Source: Wurfbainia villosa | Taxonomy: Eukaryota > Streptophyta > Magnoliopsida > Zingiberales > Zingiberaceae | Direction: 5' to 3' | Length of the DNA: 64,000 nt | Assembly (NCBI GenBank): GCA_025175895.1 | Contig: JAKLTH010000284.1 | Span: forward strand, 45,615-109,614 | Shown: positions 32,501 to 43,650 of the stretch, in pieces | How positions within the stretch are numbered: position 1 is the stretch's first letter | Layout of the letters: each line of letters begins with the position of its first letter | Made by a program: the position numbers and the translations under genes | The notes under the pieces: generated by a model | What the model saw: only the letters and a program-made list of their open reading frames with translations | Told to the model about the DNA's origin: nothing | The model's database searches: none

Positions 32501-33531
32501 ATGCTTATGTTATTTTATGTCTCTACGTAGATGACATACTTATCATTGGGAGTAATGATAAGATAATTAAATCCACTAAAAATATGTTAAACTCAAGATT
32601 TGACATGAAAGACATGGGACTCGCTGATGTAATTCTAGGAATTAAATTGCTTAGAACAGCGGAAGGACTTGTTCTTAGTCAATCCCATTATGTGGATAAA
32701 ATTCTTGAGAAATTTAACAAATACGATACTGCAGTGGCATGGACTCCATTAGATACGAGTCTACACCTATCGAAAAATCGAGGAGAGAGTATCTCTCAAA
32801 TAGAGTACTCTAGGGTGATAGGAAGTCTGATGTACTTGATGACTTGTACACGACCAGACTTAGCCTATGCAGTAAGCAAGTTAAGTCGATACACGAGTAA
32901 TCCCGGTGTTGAACACTGGAAAGCAATAACAAGAATACTGAGGTATTTAAGATATACTCGTGATTATGGACTGCACTATACAAGATATCCAGCTGTGATC
33001 GAAGGATACAGCGATGCGAATTGGATATCTGATATAAAAGATTCAAAATCTACGAGTGGATATTTATTCACTTTAGGAGGTGCAGCCATTTCATGGAAAT
33101 CTTCTAAGCAAACGGTAATCACAAGATCCACAATGGAATCTGAGTTTGTAGCCCTTGACAAAAGTGGCGAAGAAGCTGAATGGCTACGACAATTCTTAGA
33201 AGATGTTCCTAGATGGTCAAAACCAGTGCCGACAATTTGCATACATTGCGATAGTCAATCGGCAATTGGTCGGGCACAAAACCATCTTTATAATGGTAAG
33301 TCTAGACATATACGTCGTAGACATAATATCATTCGACAACTACTCTCAACAGGAATTATCACTATTGACTATGTGAAGTCAAAGGATAATTTAGCGGATC
33401 CATTAACCAAAGGATTAAACAGAGAATTAGTTGCTAGCTCATCACAAAGAATGGGCTTGATAAGAATGCCGAGGAACAAAATATGTGCAAAGGAAACCCA
33501 ACCTATGCTGATTGGAGATCCCATGAACTAG
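29558..33531 (+). CDS. gag-pol polyprotein of copia element C (one frameshift near the start)
   Basis: The presumed ATG is 29558 (MATNDVEMQQTQ). The frame shifts by one near 29640 and is then open from 29668 to the stop at 33531. Domains, by residue counted from 29668: UBN2-type gag (about 1-190); CCHC knuckle CYNCNKVGHKSSDC (about 227-240); aspartic protease WWIDTGSTRHVCC (about 276-288); GAG-pre-integrase LWHGRLGHVNY ... CETCVEAK (about 412-455); integrase core with Asp in IHTDVCD, Asp in RSDRGGEY and Glu in IAERKNR (about 470-575); RT with HQMDVKTTFLNGDLEEEIYM, LYGLKQAPMQWHKKF and LYVDDILIIG (about 785-960); RNase H with GYSDANWISD, RSTMESEFVALDKS and IHCDSQSAIG (about 1110-1210). The enzymatic boxes look complete. 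The frameshift, in a homopolymer, is the only obvious lesion and could be a sequencing error. Confidence 0.85.
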
Positions 33532-33984
33532 GTTCAAAGGGACAACCTAATTGCACCAATTTACGAAATCACTGTGGGTACGATCTCGATGAAACAGTGA
33601 ATAAATGAAGGATAAGCTATGACTTTTAATTATCCCAGTAAAGTAATTCTTACTTTTGAGAGATCACCTATGTGAGAAAGAAGTGGGGCCACTTTGAAGA
33701 GAATTGAAGGCACAATTCTTAGACCTTCTCACAGAACTAGGCGTATTCATGGCCAAGAACGAATACACTCATGAGACTTGAACTGTATCAAGAAGAGTCT
33801 TGAGTGAAGAGATGTCAATGCTTACGCAAACGGCAGAACAGTTCAAAGACATCTCGTCTACTGATCAGCCAGTAAGTAAACAGAACTTCACAAGGGAAGG
33901 TTCAAAGGGTAACACCTACCTATCCTATACATGACTCAACTGCTGAAGGCTATCACATACCTTATTTCCATTCATGTGGGGGAT
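33532..33984 (+). other. 3' untranslated region and purine tract of element C
   Basis: Non-coding. GTGGGGGAT (33976-33984) directly before the LTR is the presumed polypurine tract. Unlike the sireviruses, no repeated GGGGGAG tracts are seen. Confidence 0.65.
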
Positions 33985-35043
33985 TGTTAGATAATATGAA
34001 TGGAAAATTACATAGTGGATAAAATTAGTTCCACATTTAAACGACATAATAGTGGTAAATAGTGCAAAAGAGGGTGCTAATCCAGGCCCAGATTACACGA
34101 ACTCAAAAATAGTTCTTATGAGAACACTATTGCACATATTAGACCAATCAAAGGTGATATGATCATAAAGACAAGTTAGAATTTACCACAATATGTCTTG
34201 CTTACTCACTCAAGCTCATGATGCTTATACATTAAAGTATAAGTCTACAATTAATTATGGCATAAGCCTTCATTAAGTAAGGTATAAATGCATAATTAAT
34301 ACATAATTAAGATCATATGGGCTTCATGCATAATGATGGCCTAAAGCCCTTACAAAGCCCAATCCATCATGAATAAGTGCCACATCATGCTCCACATGTC
34401 TTTACATGCCTTGAGCATGTGGCATGACAAAGCCACCTAAGCCCCACATGGCTTGCATGCATTGAGCACTTGCCACCACAAGCCATGTGGAGGTGGAGGT
34501 GGCAAGCTCACCATGGATTGGTGCTCTTTATAAGGAGAAGAGCATGAAGGGAAGAGGTCAAGCCAATTCCAAGTGATTTCTTCATCGTGGAGAAAAAGGA
34601 GTGAGTGAGAAAAAGGAGTGAGAGAGAGGAAAAGAAAAAGAAATTAAAAGATTTCTTTTTCCGGTAAGAACTTTCTTCATCCAAGAAGAAAGATAGTGAA
34701 TCCCCACCAGTCTTCCTTCATTCTGCCGAGTTATCCTTCGCTCGACAGAGCCCGTGATAGTGTTCAGATACACTGATCAAGTCGCCACTACAACCTGTGC
34801 TAGGTTGTGCTAGTGGTTTCGCCGTTTTATCCTGGGAGACAGACGTCCTACGTCACCTCGTAGCACCGTCGGAGGGGACGAATCTGTCTTAAGGAGACTG
34901 CGTCTTGGCAGGACTCGGCGTCTTCAAATCTATACGGGTGACGAAAACCATCTCAACAGATAAATCCGAGTTGTATTCTTGTAATTTTCAATTCGGATTA
35001 TTCCCTGTAATTCCGGCTTGATTGTGGAATAAAACTTCCAACA
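33985..35043 (+). repeat. 3' LTR of element C
   Basis: 1059 bp, TGTTAGATAATATG ... ACTTCCAACA. It aligns with the 5' LTR throughout. The main differences are one fewer GGGCTTCATGCAT unit, a shorter GAGTGA repeat, and small insertions at about 34741-34790. Confidence 0.9.
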
Positions 35044-35048
35044 ATACG

Positions 35049-35209
35049 CGCTCGAGTTCGCCCCCTACGCCATCCAGCTGGAGCAGCGGCTACCCCTGAG
35101 CATGGGCTCGTGCACCCGCACTCTTATCCGCGGCGGCGTCGGGTCTGTGTTGCTCCTCCTCATCCTCTCCCTCGCCCTCGCCGTCCCCTACTGTATTGCT
35201 CCCTTTTAA
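35049..35209 (+). pseudogene. AVT1-like amino acid transporter exon fragment, right part
   Basis: This continues the frame broken at 28464: ALEFAPYAIQLEQRLP, then an Arg-containing loop (RTLIRGGVGS) and a hydrophobic helix LLLLILSLALAVPY. A likely GT donor follows the T after the VPY codons (GT at 35192-35193), which would give the conserved VPYF across the next exon. Read through, the frame ends at TAA 35207-35209. No further AVT1 exon is seen downstream. Confidence 0.7.
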
Positions 35210-35379
35210 CAATTAAAGGACGATTAATTTAATTGGGAAGTATAAAAGAATAATTTTGAGTTATCATTGATATTTTTTTTATACTTATCACTTCGATTTT
35301 TGATTTATCTTTTTCTGAATCTATTTTTTTATTTAAAGAGTAAAAAAGAACGAGGAATGATGTAGCGAGGGGAGTAAGT
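35210..35379. other. AT-rich spacer
   Basis: Nothing recognised between the transporter fragment and the MITE. Confidence 0.4.
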
Positions 35380-35846
35380 TAGGGGTGTAAATGAATCGAG
35401 TCGATTCGTGAACTTTTCGAGTCGACTCGAATAATATTCAATTCGAATTTTAAATAATCGAATTCGAATATGTGCAAATATTTTTCGAATCGAACTGAGC
35501 CGAAATAATATTGTTCGAACTGTTCGTGAATTGTTCGCGAACTTTATTTTTTTTTTAAAAAAAATCAAATATTAAATCGAGTATCAATTTTCGAATATCA
35601 AACCGAGCATCATTCCAATATTAAATCGAGCTTCAATTTCGAATAGTAATTGAATCGTTCGAATTAATATTCGAAAATTTCGAATCGAATCCGAACTCGA
35701 GCTTTGATTCGAATCGAATTCGAGTCCAAAATTATTAAATTTTCGAACTTGAATTAAATTCGAATATATAAATTCGAATTTCGAATCGAACTCGAATACT
35801 AATTTTTTTTAAAAATTCAATTCAATTTGATTCGTTTACACGCCTA
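35380..35846. mobile_element. hAT-type MITE, 467 bp, TTCGAA-rich
   Basis: Terminal inverted repeats: TAGGGGTGTAAATGAATC at the left and TAGGCGTGTAAACGAATC (reverse complement of the right end). Flanked by the 8-bp duplication GAGTAAGT (35372-35379) / GAGTAAGC (35847-35854), 7 of 8 matching. Eight-base duplications and a TAG start fit hAT elements. The interior is a run of AATTCGAATCGAA-type words and has no coding frame, so it depends on a transposase elsewhere. Confidence 0.75.
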
Positions 35847-35854
35847 GAGTAAGC

Positions 35855-37128
35855 CCCTCTTTATATATATCTCGCGGGCGCAGCATGAAGCGTCTCGGTG
35901 CAATATAGGCATTTACCAATACACCGAAATTTCAACATTTGATTTGTCCATCCCGTAGTGTGTTGGGTCAGTTAAGCTAAAAATATAAAGAGTAACATCA
36001 AGTTGACTGAGAGTTTGTAACATTTGGCAATCACGTGGAAACAGAACAATGAAAAAAAAAATTGGTAGAACTTTCAAAGTGGAGCAAAGTCCAAGTTGTG
36101 GACTTTTACTATAATGCCACATATTATCTACTTAGAAGCTTCTAGAGGATTTTAGAATCCAGCACCCATGATTACTGTACAATAATAGAATATTCATCTA
36201 ATTTTTCAATTACAATGAACGGTAAACTCTCTCTTTTTTAATAAAAATCTAAAATATTGAATTGGTGTATCAATAAAAAATTTCATCGAATTGAACATTA
36301 TCAAAATTAATCAATTTGAAAATTAAATATTCAATATTATAAAAAAATACAAAATAAATAAAAATATGAATATAGATGGACACTCATGACATGACAAGGG
36401 ATCCTCACGTATTACTTGCATCATATCATTCGCACTGTGACATCTCTTTAATATCTATAAATTATAACACATGAAGTAGAGGGATAAATAGATAAATAAA
36501 TATAATTGCATCCTTTAATCATTTTACTTAAAGATTAGTTATTTTTTTTATTTTATTGTAATAACTAATTGATTTTTTATGTCACATCCTGAGAGTATAT
36601 TCATTATTCAAATGACGAAAATATATCTATGTGAGATTGTGATAATATAACAAAATATATTATCGAAATCAGATATGACCAAAACATTTTTTAAATAATA
36701 AAATATAGAATTTATTTATTAACTGCATAGATACATGACTAAAAAATAAGTCAACTAAAGTAAAATAGATTGATAACACCAAATCAAATTGAAACAAAAT
36801 TCAAAATCTAAAATCAAAATGCAATAATAATAAAGAAAAATAGATAAGCATCCTAACAATGCAACAAGACCAATAAGTCAGGAGGATATCTGAGCAATGC
36901 AAAAGTAGTCAACATAGCACATCCTCTATCTGCTAACTTAGAGGTCAAAGGAAAGTAATTCCGAATAACTCAAATTTCAAAGTATCAATACTAGTCCATA
37001 ATTAGCCTGATCAGCAATATAATAAATGTACATGTAACATACACAACTAATTAAAAATATATAAGAAATTAACCTCGAGATACTAAGATAAAGCCTCGTG
37101 GCTTTTGAGGTAATACAAAGGGTCATTG
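35855..37128. other. AT-rich sequence, no gene recognised
   Basis: No coding frame, RNA gene or element boundary that can be supported. The text around 36575-36700 and 36880-37060 has the look of old LTR sequence but cannot be assigned. Confidence 0.4.
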
Positions 37129-37320
37129 TCTGCAGGCAACAATATGTTACCACAAATGGGTCTCATGGACAGACAGATAATATAAAGACTAGATGTCTGT
37201 GGACAACAATATGATACCACGAACGAGTCTCATGCCCTAGCAAATTATATATCTATCTAGCTATTAACTGTGCACAATAACATACTACCATGAACGGGTC
37301 TCGTGGGCAGTTGATTATCT
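37129..37320. repeat. Three degenerate tandem units
   Basis: Three copies of a unit with AACAATATGnTACCACnAAnGGGTCTCATGG-type content begin at about 37129, 37196 and 37269, spaced about 65-75 bp. Each is a variant of TGTCTGnnGGCAACAAT followed by ACCACGAACGGGTCTC. Confidence 0.6.
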
Positions 37321-37744
37321 TAGTTTGTTAAGTCTAGGATTTCAACACATCTAACATGAAATCTCTATCAAGGTTGATATAAATATAACAAATCAATTAA
37401 TATAGCAGGTTCTCTTAATGCCATTCCATTCCTTAGATTCTCTTCTAAGTGATGATATCGTCCTAGTCATACTATCTCTATCAGTCCAATCATGGGGTCA
37501 ACCGAGTAACAAATAAGCATATATAATAGTAATATCAGCCAAACAATAACATAAGCATCCACATACTAATGATGATCAAATAATCCAGAAATCAAATAGA
37601 GCATAAAAATGTTAAGTAAAATATAAAGTCAAAGCAATACTAGAAAGAATATATAGTGGAAAGATAACTATATCATAACTAAACTGCGTAACCAAGGTAA
37701 TCTAACATGCATATTAAGTGTCAAATAAAAGGAAAGTCCAACTT
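37321..37744. other. AT-rich sequence, no gene recognised
   Basis: Nothing that can be supported. Confidence 0.4.
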
Positions 37745-37853
37745 AAATTTTATTGTCCAAACATCAAAAGTAATTAATACTTGGAGTTGTCTAAGTATGA
37801 AAGCTTGGCAACGAAAGTCTAAGGATGAAGACTTGACTGCGTAAGTCCAACTG
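37745..37853 (+). repeat. Remnant resembling an E-type LTR (left of hAT)
   Basis: The string of AAGTCTAAGGATGAAGACTTG / GCGTAAGTCCAAC words resembles the AAGTCCAAG...CTTGGCGGCGTAAGTCC region of the E LTRs (39830-40010). Similar words resume at 39418-39520 on the far side of the hAT remnant. Confidence 0.4.
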
Positions 37854-39417
37854 TAGTGGCATAGCCAGGATTTTCAAACAGGGGATGATTTAATAAATTT
37901 TTTAAAATTAATACAATATAAAATGTATAATAAAAATTATGTATTAACTTTATATGTTTTTACAATAATATTTTTCGAGATTTCATACTTTGTAAATGAT
38001 GAATAATAGTTCCATTATCAATTGTATCAAACACATCTCGCTCAATATATGATATCAAACAATCATGTAGTATATCATCTCTCAATCGATTATGAAGTAA
38101 ATTTTAGATTATTTTCATTGTTGAAAATATTCTCTCTACCGTTGTAGTTGCAATGAGTAATAAAAATATAAACTTTAAAAGTAAATATATCAAAGAATAC
38201 ATTCGATGTTTCTTCAATTGAACCATCCTTTTAGCAAGCTCACTAATCCCTGTAATCTCAGAGAATTGATTGCTACTTTGTATGTCAAAATAAAGTTATC
38301 AAGTTGGTGCTCAAGATGCATTAACTCCATCGGAGAGAAATCGAATAGATAAAGCTTAACAAACTGAAGTAATTTTTTTTATCATAAGCAAAGAATGAAT
38401 TTTGATAGATCAAGATAAGTCATACATAACAACTCTGTATTGACTTCGTTAAAGCGACTATTCAAATCTTGAACTTGCAAATTTATCACTTCATAAAAAA
38501 TTTTAATGCGATAATAGTGAAGATTTATCTTTCCTTCAATATTTCGTTGTGATATCTCATGAAAGATGAATAAGTCTTCCATGTATGGGATGACTATCTC
38601 ATATTTAACACAAAACAAAGAAACTTCATTTGATAATAATTCCCAATAATCATCTCTTATGATTTGCAATTGATGTTTACTTGATCTTACAAAAATTATG
38701 ACATTTACGATGTCTTGATATTTTCTTTGCAAAGCTTGCAACAAATCATTCATGAATCCCAAGATATTCTTTAGTAAGTACATTTGAAATACAAATTCAT
38801 ATTTTACCATCAATTCTAATAGATTATTTGTTTGCACCCTTTGCTTATGGTTTTTTTTTTTTCATCTTCAACAATTAAAAGGACATCAATAATTGAAGGA
38901 CACAAGTATATCAAATTCAATAATATATTATAATGTGAATTCGAACGTATACTCCTAGCTCATTTTAATTTCTTCTCTTGATTCATATCTCGTTGAGTGA
39001 AGATATCACCATGGTCAATTCTTTCAATAAAATTTCAAATTATTTCTCACAAAATATATCTCTTTGCTTGTATGATGCTTCAATAATATTGTTCAACTAT
39101 ACAACTGCATAAAAAAAAAAGTAGAAATCCTCATGTGATTTTCATCAACAACTACAAATGAAAGTTGCAATTGATAAGCAAAATAATAAACAAATAAGTG
39201 AACTTGTTCTGTATCATAATTAAGTTTTTTAAGTCATTGAGTTCTCCTCTTCTATTATTAGCTCCATTATATCTTTGCCCCCATAAATTAAATATAAATG
39301 GTGTGATTAAGGAGAGAAATTTTGTATATCAAGATTTTTTTAATATATATATACTATTATTCTTTTTTAATTTCAAGGGGGCATTCGCACCCCCTTTCCC
39401 CATGTGCTACTCCACTG
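37854..39417 (-). mobile_element. hAT remnant with TTF-type (zinc-finger) transposase
   Basis: The left end TAGTGGCATAGCCAGGATTT and the right end, read inward, CAGTGGAGTAGCACATGGGG resemble the CAGTGGCGTAGCCAGG termini common to this hAT group. The interior holds a minus-strand transposase remnant. No clear 8-bp target duplication (TCCAACTG against TCTATGTA). Confidence 0.65.
37985..39215 (-). pseudogene. TTF-type hAT transposase pseudogene (C-terminal part)
   Basis: The longest frame is 38837-38382: NNLLELMVKYEFVFQMYLLK, ILGFMNDLLQALQRKYQDIV and IKIFYEVINLQVQDLNSRFN, typical of the domain of unknown function in TTF-type zinc-finger hAT proteins. Further downstream, in broken frames, LYLFDFSPMELMHLEHQLD and a C-terminal dimerisation trace are readable to about 37985. 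Upstream to 39215, scattered homology (HLFVYYFAYQLQLSFVVVDE) is broken by stops. AT-rich, many lesions. Confidence 0.7.
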
Positions 39418-39556
39418 TCTATGTATATAGTTTTGGCAGTATAAGTTCAAGTGAAACTTTATATTAGAAGTCCAGAGTGTAACTTGTGGCAGGAAGTCCC
39501 GGAGGCGCAATCTCTTGGTAAAGAAAGATTCGATGGCATGCCAAAGTTGAAGGAAG

Positions 39557-39701
39557 TGTTGGGTTTCCGGCACTGCGACGAGTGTGTGTTCGAACATATT
39601 TCGTAAACATGTGCACAACGGAAGAATTAAAAGACAATAAATCTAATTTATTTTAACACCCACATCACACGCATGCATAGTACAACATGTGTAGACATAA
39701 T
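39557..39701 (-). repeat. LTR H, 3'-end part, interrupted by element E
   Basis: The minus-strand LTR end (TGTTGGGTTTCCGGC at 39557 on the plus strand, that is ...GCCGGAAACCCAACA). It continues past element E at 55570. No canonical PBS is seen beyond it. Confidence 0.45.
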
Positions 39702-41078
39702 TGTTGGTGCAACAATGCCCCAAGGATTTATATGTTTTGATGTTTGAATAATCATCTAAGTTAGAAAATATTTGTGATCTAATTGTGAACATGTTTAAGT
39801 GATAGGAAAATCCAAGTATGAAGACTTGGTAAAAGAAAAGTCCAAGTGTGATCTTGGTAAGAGAAGTCCAAGGAAAGGTCTTGACGGCGTAAGTCCAAGC
39901 ATGGAGTCTTGGCGGCATAAAGTCCAAGCGGACCTTGACAAAGGAAGTCCAAAGGCAAGTCTTGACAGCGTAAGTCCAAGCATGTAGTCTTGGCTGCGTA
40001 AAGTCCAAGTGTACTTTGGCAAAAGAGAAACCCAAGACATGACGAAACCGAGGGAAGCTCTTGGAAGCTAGCGCGAGGACGAAGGAGTCGCAGCCTCAGA
40101 GGGATCCTAGAGGCGTAAGGCTAAAGGAAGAGCTAGAAGGTTGAGTCTAGGTCTAGGGAGTTAGTTTCAAGTATGATTTTCATCATACTTGAAGTATCAG
40201 TCGATTGGAGACATGTCTCAGTCGACTGATCAGTCACTCGACTGAAGATGGCCAAGTTCGGTAGCCATCAGTCGATTGCCTAGGGTTAGCAGCCGACTGA
40301 TTACGCCATCAGTCGACTGATCAAGTTGGCATCGGGCACAGAATGGAGTTGGACTCGACTCCTCGTGGGGATCACTCGACTGATCGCTCCATCATTCGAC
40401 TGATGGAGTGATCAGTCGACTGATCAACCTGCCGTTGGAAATAACGGCTGCGAATCCCCGCGGATCCACCTCGTCAGAAGCCGTTGGCTTTGGCGGCACA
40501 GAATGGAGTTGGACTTGACTCCTCGCGGGGATCAGTCGATCGATCACCCATCACCGATCGATGGAGTGATCACCGATCGATCAACCGCCGCTGAAATGGC
40601 GGTGTGAATCTTGCGGATCCGCCGCCGTAAGCCGCTTGGGGTAATGATCGATGGAGACCATCACCGAATCGATCGAGGCTCAATGGGAAAACAACTCTCT
40701 CTCTATAAAAAGAGGGCATGAGGTGCTTGAAGAGACTAGTGCTTATCTTCCAACTTTACTCTCAAGCTTCCCATGATTTTCTAAGCTTTCTAAGTGTTCT
40801 AATCCTCCTCATCTCTAATCTTCATCTTCATCAATTGTAAAGAAGAGGAGAGAGTGTTGTAAAGAAAGCTTTCTTAGTGGAGACTCTTTGGATTGATCCA
40901 TCTTAAGGATCGCCGTGGAGTAGGAGCTTAATCTCCAAACCACGTAAACTCTTTCTTGTTAGAGATTGTGCTTTTAGTCTCTTAATTTCATTTAGTATTT
41001 TCTTTGCTTCCGCTAACTTTTCTTGTAGAAATAAAAAGAAGATATTCACCCCCTCTAGCCTTCCAAAGATCTCCAACA
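39702..41078 (+). repeat. 5' LTR of element E
   Basis: 1377 bp, TGTTGGTGCAACAATGCC ... CTCCAACA. It contains repeated AAGTCCAAG/CTTGGCGGC words (39826-40030), many CAGTCGACTG palindromes (for example the perfect 18-mer TGATCAGTCGACTGATCA at 40409-40426), and a TATA box CTATAAAA at 40703-40710. Confidence 0.9.
40703..40710 (+). promoter_or_regulatory. TATA box of element E 5' LTR
   Basis: CTATAAAA followed by AGAGGGC, conserved in the 3' LTR at 55189-55196. Confidence 0.6.
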
Positions 41079-41080
41079 AG

Positions 41081-41096
41081 TGGTATCAGAGTCCGG
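41081..41096 (+). other. Primer-binding site of element E
   Basis: TGGTATCAGAGTCCGG, 2 bp after the LTR, is the tRNA-iMet-type site with one change (TCC for CCG) after the conserved core. Confidence 0.75.
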
Positions 41097-41132
41097 ATCA
41101 CGTCGGAAGATCTAATTATCAACCGGAGCACA

Positions 41133-42775
41133 ATGACTTTTCAAGAGGGGTATAGCACGGCAAGGGCTCCATTCTTCGATGGTAATGATTTCGGATATTG
41201 AAAAGGTAGGATGGAATATTATCTTATGAACGATATTGAAAATTGGTTTAGTGTTATAGATGGATTCGAGAAGCCGATCGATGAACACGGAGCGCCTATA
41301 CCAACCAAGGATTGGACAAGGGACATGGCCAAGAAGACTCAAGCTAATGCCAAAGCAACAACCACACTTCAATGTGGTTTGTCTAAGGAGCAATTAAGTA
41401 AAGTGGGACCTTTCGAATCGGAAAAGGAGCTTTGGGAGAAGCTAATCGAGCTCAACGAGGGATCGAAGGAAACAAGAAGAGCAAAAAGGGACCTTTTGAT
41501 AGGTCAACTCCAAAATTTCAATATGAAGACAAATGAGACCGTAAGACAAATGCACGGTCGCTTCAAGGAGGTAGTCAATGGACTAAATGTAATAGGTGAG
41601 AAGGTCGACAATCGAGACCTTGTGAGGTATGTACTTCAAGCCTTCCCTAGAACAACGTTATGAGCATCAATGGTAGATGCCTATAAGGTCTCTAGGAATC
41701 TCTCTTTAGTTAAGATAGATGAACTCTTTTGTGAATTTGAGCTACATGAGCATGCTAACACTTCTTCGAAAGAAAAAGGTATAGCTCTTGTTGTAGGTAA
41801 GGACAAGAAGAAGAAGGAGAATAAGGAGGTTTCCTCTTCATCCGAGTCGGAGGAGGAATCTTTAAGTAGCAATGAGGAGCTATCAGCTAATGAGGTGGCT
41901 CACCACATAAAGAAGTTTGGTGGGAGGTCAAGAAAACTCACCAAGAAGGATGTGAGAAGGATGTTCCAAACCTCCAAAGGTAAAACCTCTAGTGTTTTAA
42001 CTTCTACATCTAATGTAACTTGTTATGGTTGCAACAAGAAAGGGCACATCAAGCTGAATTGCCCGGACCTAAAAATGAAGGAGGAGAAGGAAAAGAAGAA
42101 GAAGAAAAAGAAGGAAAAGAAGGAGAAGAAGAAGAAGGAAGCCATGGTCACCCAAATGTGGGATACACAAAGCTTGGAAGATACATCGGATAATGATGAG
42201 CTTTGCCACGTCACCCGCAACCTTGCACTCATGGCCATGGAGGATGAAGCCGAAAGCTCAAGTGAAGAGTCATCCTCCTCCTCAAGTGATGAATCGTCCT
42301 CTAGTGACGATGAGGTAAAAGACTCCCCTAGGGTAGATTTGCTTTATAAAACTATTGTATGTCTTCAAAATGCTTTAAATATATCAAAGTCTAGGATTAA
42401 AGGCTTAAAAGTAGAAATTAAGAAAATTAGAGATGTAGAACCTTCGTGTGATGATGCATGTTCACTTAGGAATGAAAATGATGAACTAAGAAAAGAAATA
42501 GGTGAACTAAGAGCATGCTTAGAAAAATTTACAAATGGCTCCAAATACCTAGATATGATAATTAAGGATCAAAGGGCTATTTACAACAAGGCCGGAATAG
42601 GATATAAGCCTAAGGAGAAGGAAGTAGCCTTTACCTCCCTTGTTAGTAGAAAATCAACCATTAGAAGCAAGGTTAGAAAGGCATGAGTTCCTAAGAGCTA
42701 TATAGTTAATGCTACTGGTCCTAAGATTTGGGTGCCTGAGACTTGTATTTTTCATGTTGTATAGGTAGAAAGACC
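41133..42775 (+). pseudogene. gag of element E with Trp-to-stop mutations
   Basis: The ATG at 41133 (MTFQEGYSTARAPFFDGNDF). The frame stays largely aligned but is cut by TGA at 41199-41201, 41661-41663 and 42684-42686, where related elements have TGG. Capsid region: TLQCGLSKEQLSKVGPFESE, MHGRFKEVVNGLNVIGEKVD and MVDAYKVSRNLSLVKIDELF. A CCHC zinc knuckle CYGCNKKGHIKLNC is at 42021-42062, followed by a Lys-rich KEKKKKKKKEKKEKKKK run, an acidic Ser-rich region (about 42245-42320) and a coiled segment (about 42345-42530). The order matches sirevirus gag. Non-functional because of the stops. Confidence 0.85.
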
Positions 42776-43172
42776 AAGTTTGTGGATTGTTGATAGTGGT
42801 TGCTCAAAACACATGATCGATGATGAGAGCAAATTCTCAACAATCAATCACATTAGCAAGGGGCAAGTGTCTTTTGGAAATAGTGAAAAACTTAAAATTC
42901 TAGGAAAAGACACAATTGAGATATCCCCAAATCTTACCATTCATAAAGTACTATTAGTTGAAAACATGAAGTTTAACTTGCTTAGTGTAAGTCAATTATG
43001 TGATACAAATTTTGATGTTCAATTTGACTCTTCTAAATGCCTTATAAGACATAAGAAATTAAATGATTGCATGCTAGTTGGATATAGGAAATTAAACATT
43101 TATTATGTTGATTTATCATATGCCACTAAAATTTCTCCTAAGTGTCTTATGGTAAAAGAAGAAGAGAGTTGA
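42776..43172 (+). pseudogene. Protease region of element E
   Basis: An open frame starts LWIVDSGCSKHMIDDESKFS (catalytic DSG near 42790) and runs through VLLVENMKFNLLSVSQLCD to a TGA at 43170-43172 that replaces the Trp before the integrase zinc region. The domain itself looks intact. Confidence 0.8.
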
Positions 43173-43650
43173 CTATGACATAGGAGATTAGGGCATATCA
43201 ACATGAAGAATATAGCTAAAGTATCAAAATTGAAGCTAGTGAAGGGATTGCCAAAAGTGAAGTACATGAAGAATAAGATGTGTGATTCATGCCAAGAAGG
43301 GAAGTAATCAAGGTCATCACACAAAGGTAAAAATTTAATTAGTACTTCATTACCTTTAGAACTCATTCATTTAGATTTATTTGATTGTCATAGTACTCCT
43401 TCATTAAATGGTAGCAAATATTGCTTAGTTATAGTAGATGATTTTTCTAGATATACTTGAGTGTATTTCATGAAACATAAGGACAATACCCTAGAAACAA
43501 TCATAGGCTTTAGCAAAAGAGTAGAGAATGAGAGAAATCTCAAAATCAACCAGATCTGTAGTGATCACGGTGGAAAATATGAGAATTCTAATTTCTCCAA
43601 ATTTTGCTTAGAACAAGGGTACAAGCACGAATTTTCTTATCCTAGAACAT
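43173..43650 (+). pseudogene. Integrase of element E, first half
   Basis: HRRLGHINMKNIA ... CDSCQEGK gives the zinc region, followed by a TAA where relatives have Gln. IHLDLFDCH carries the first catalytic Asp. DDFSRYT is followed by TGA for Trp. The second catalytic motif is ICSDHGGKYE. The sequence stops at FSYPRT (43650), where F is inserted, and resumes at 50866. Confidence 0.8.

Larger units (their letters stand above)
28465..35043 (+). mobile_element. Near-intact Ty1/copia element C
   Basis: The 6579-bp element has 5' LTR 28465-29533, internal 29534-33984 and 3' LTR 33985-35043. Flanks are GTACG (28460-28464) and ATACG (35044-35048), a 5-bp target duplication with one mismatch. It interrupts the AVT1-like exon. 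One polyprotein frame of 1287 codons covers nearly all gag-pol. A single frameshift near 29640, in a G4A4 run, separates it from the presumed start at 29558. The LTRs differ by scattered substitutions and short indels. It is the least damaged element in the window. Confidence 0.9.

Noticed and set aside
37846..39425. 8-bp target duplication of the TTF hAT remnant
   Set aside because: The flanks TCCAACTG and TCTATGTA do not match, so no duplication is claimed.
39643..40040. Overlapping frames with SRPFLGLLLPRS-like repeats (also 54135-54659)
   Set aside because: They are the antisense of AAGTCCAAG/CTTGG words in the E LTRs.
40200..40680. CRISPR-like or satellite array from repeated CAGTCGACTG
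   Set aside because: Spacing is irregular, the units are short palindromes inside an LTR, and the sequence is a plant genome.
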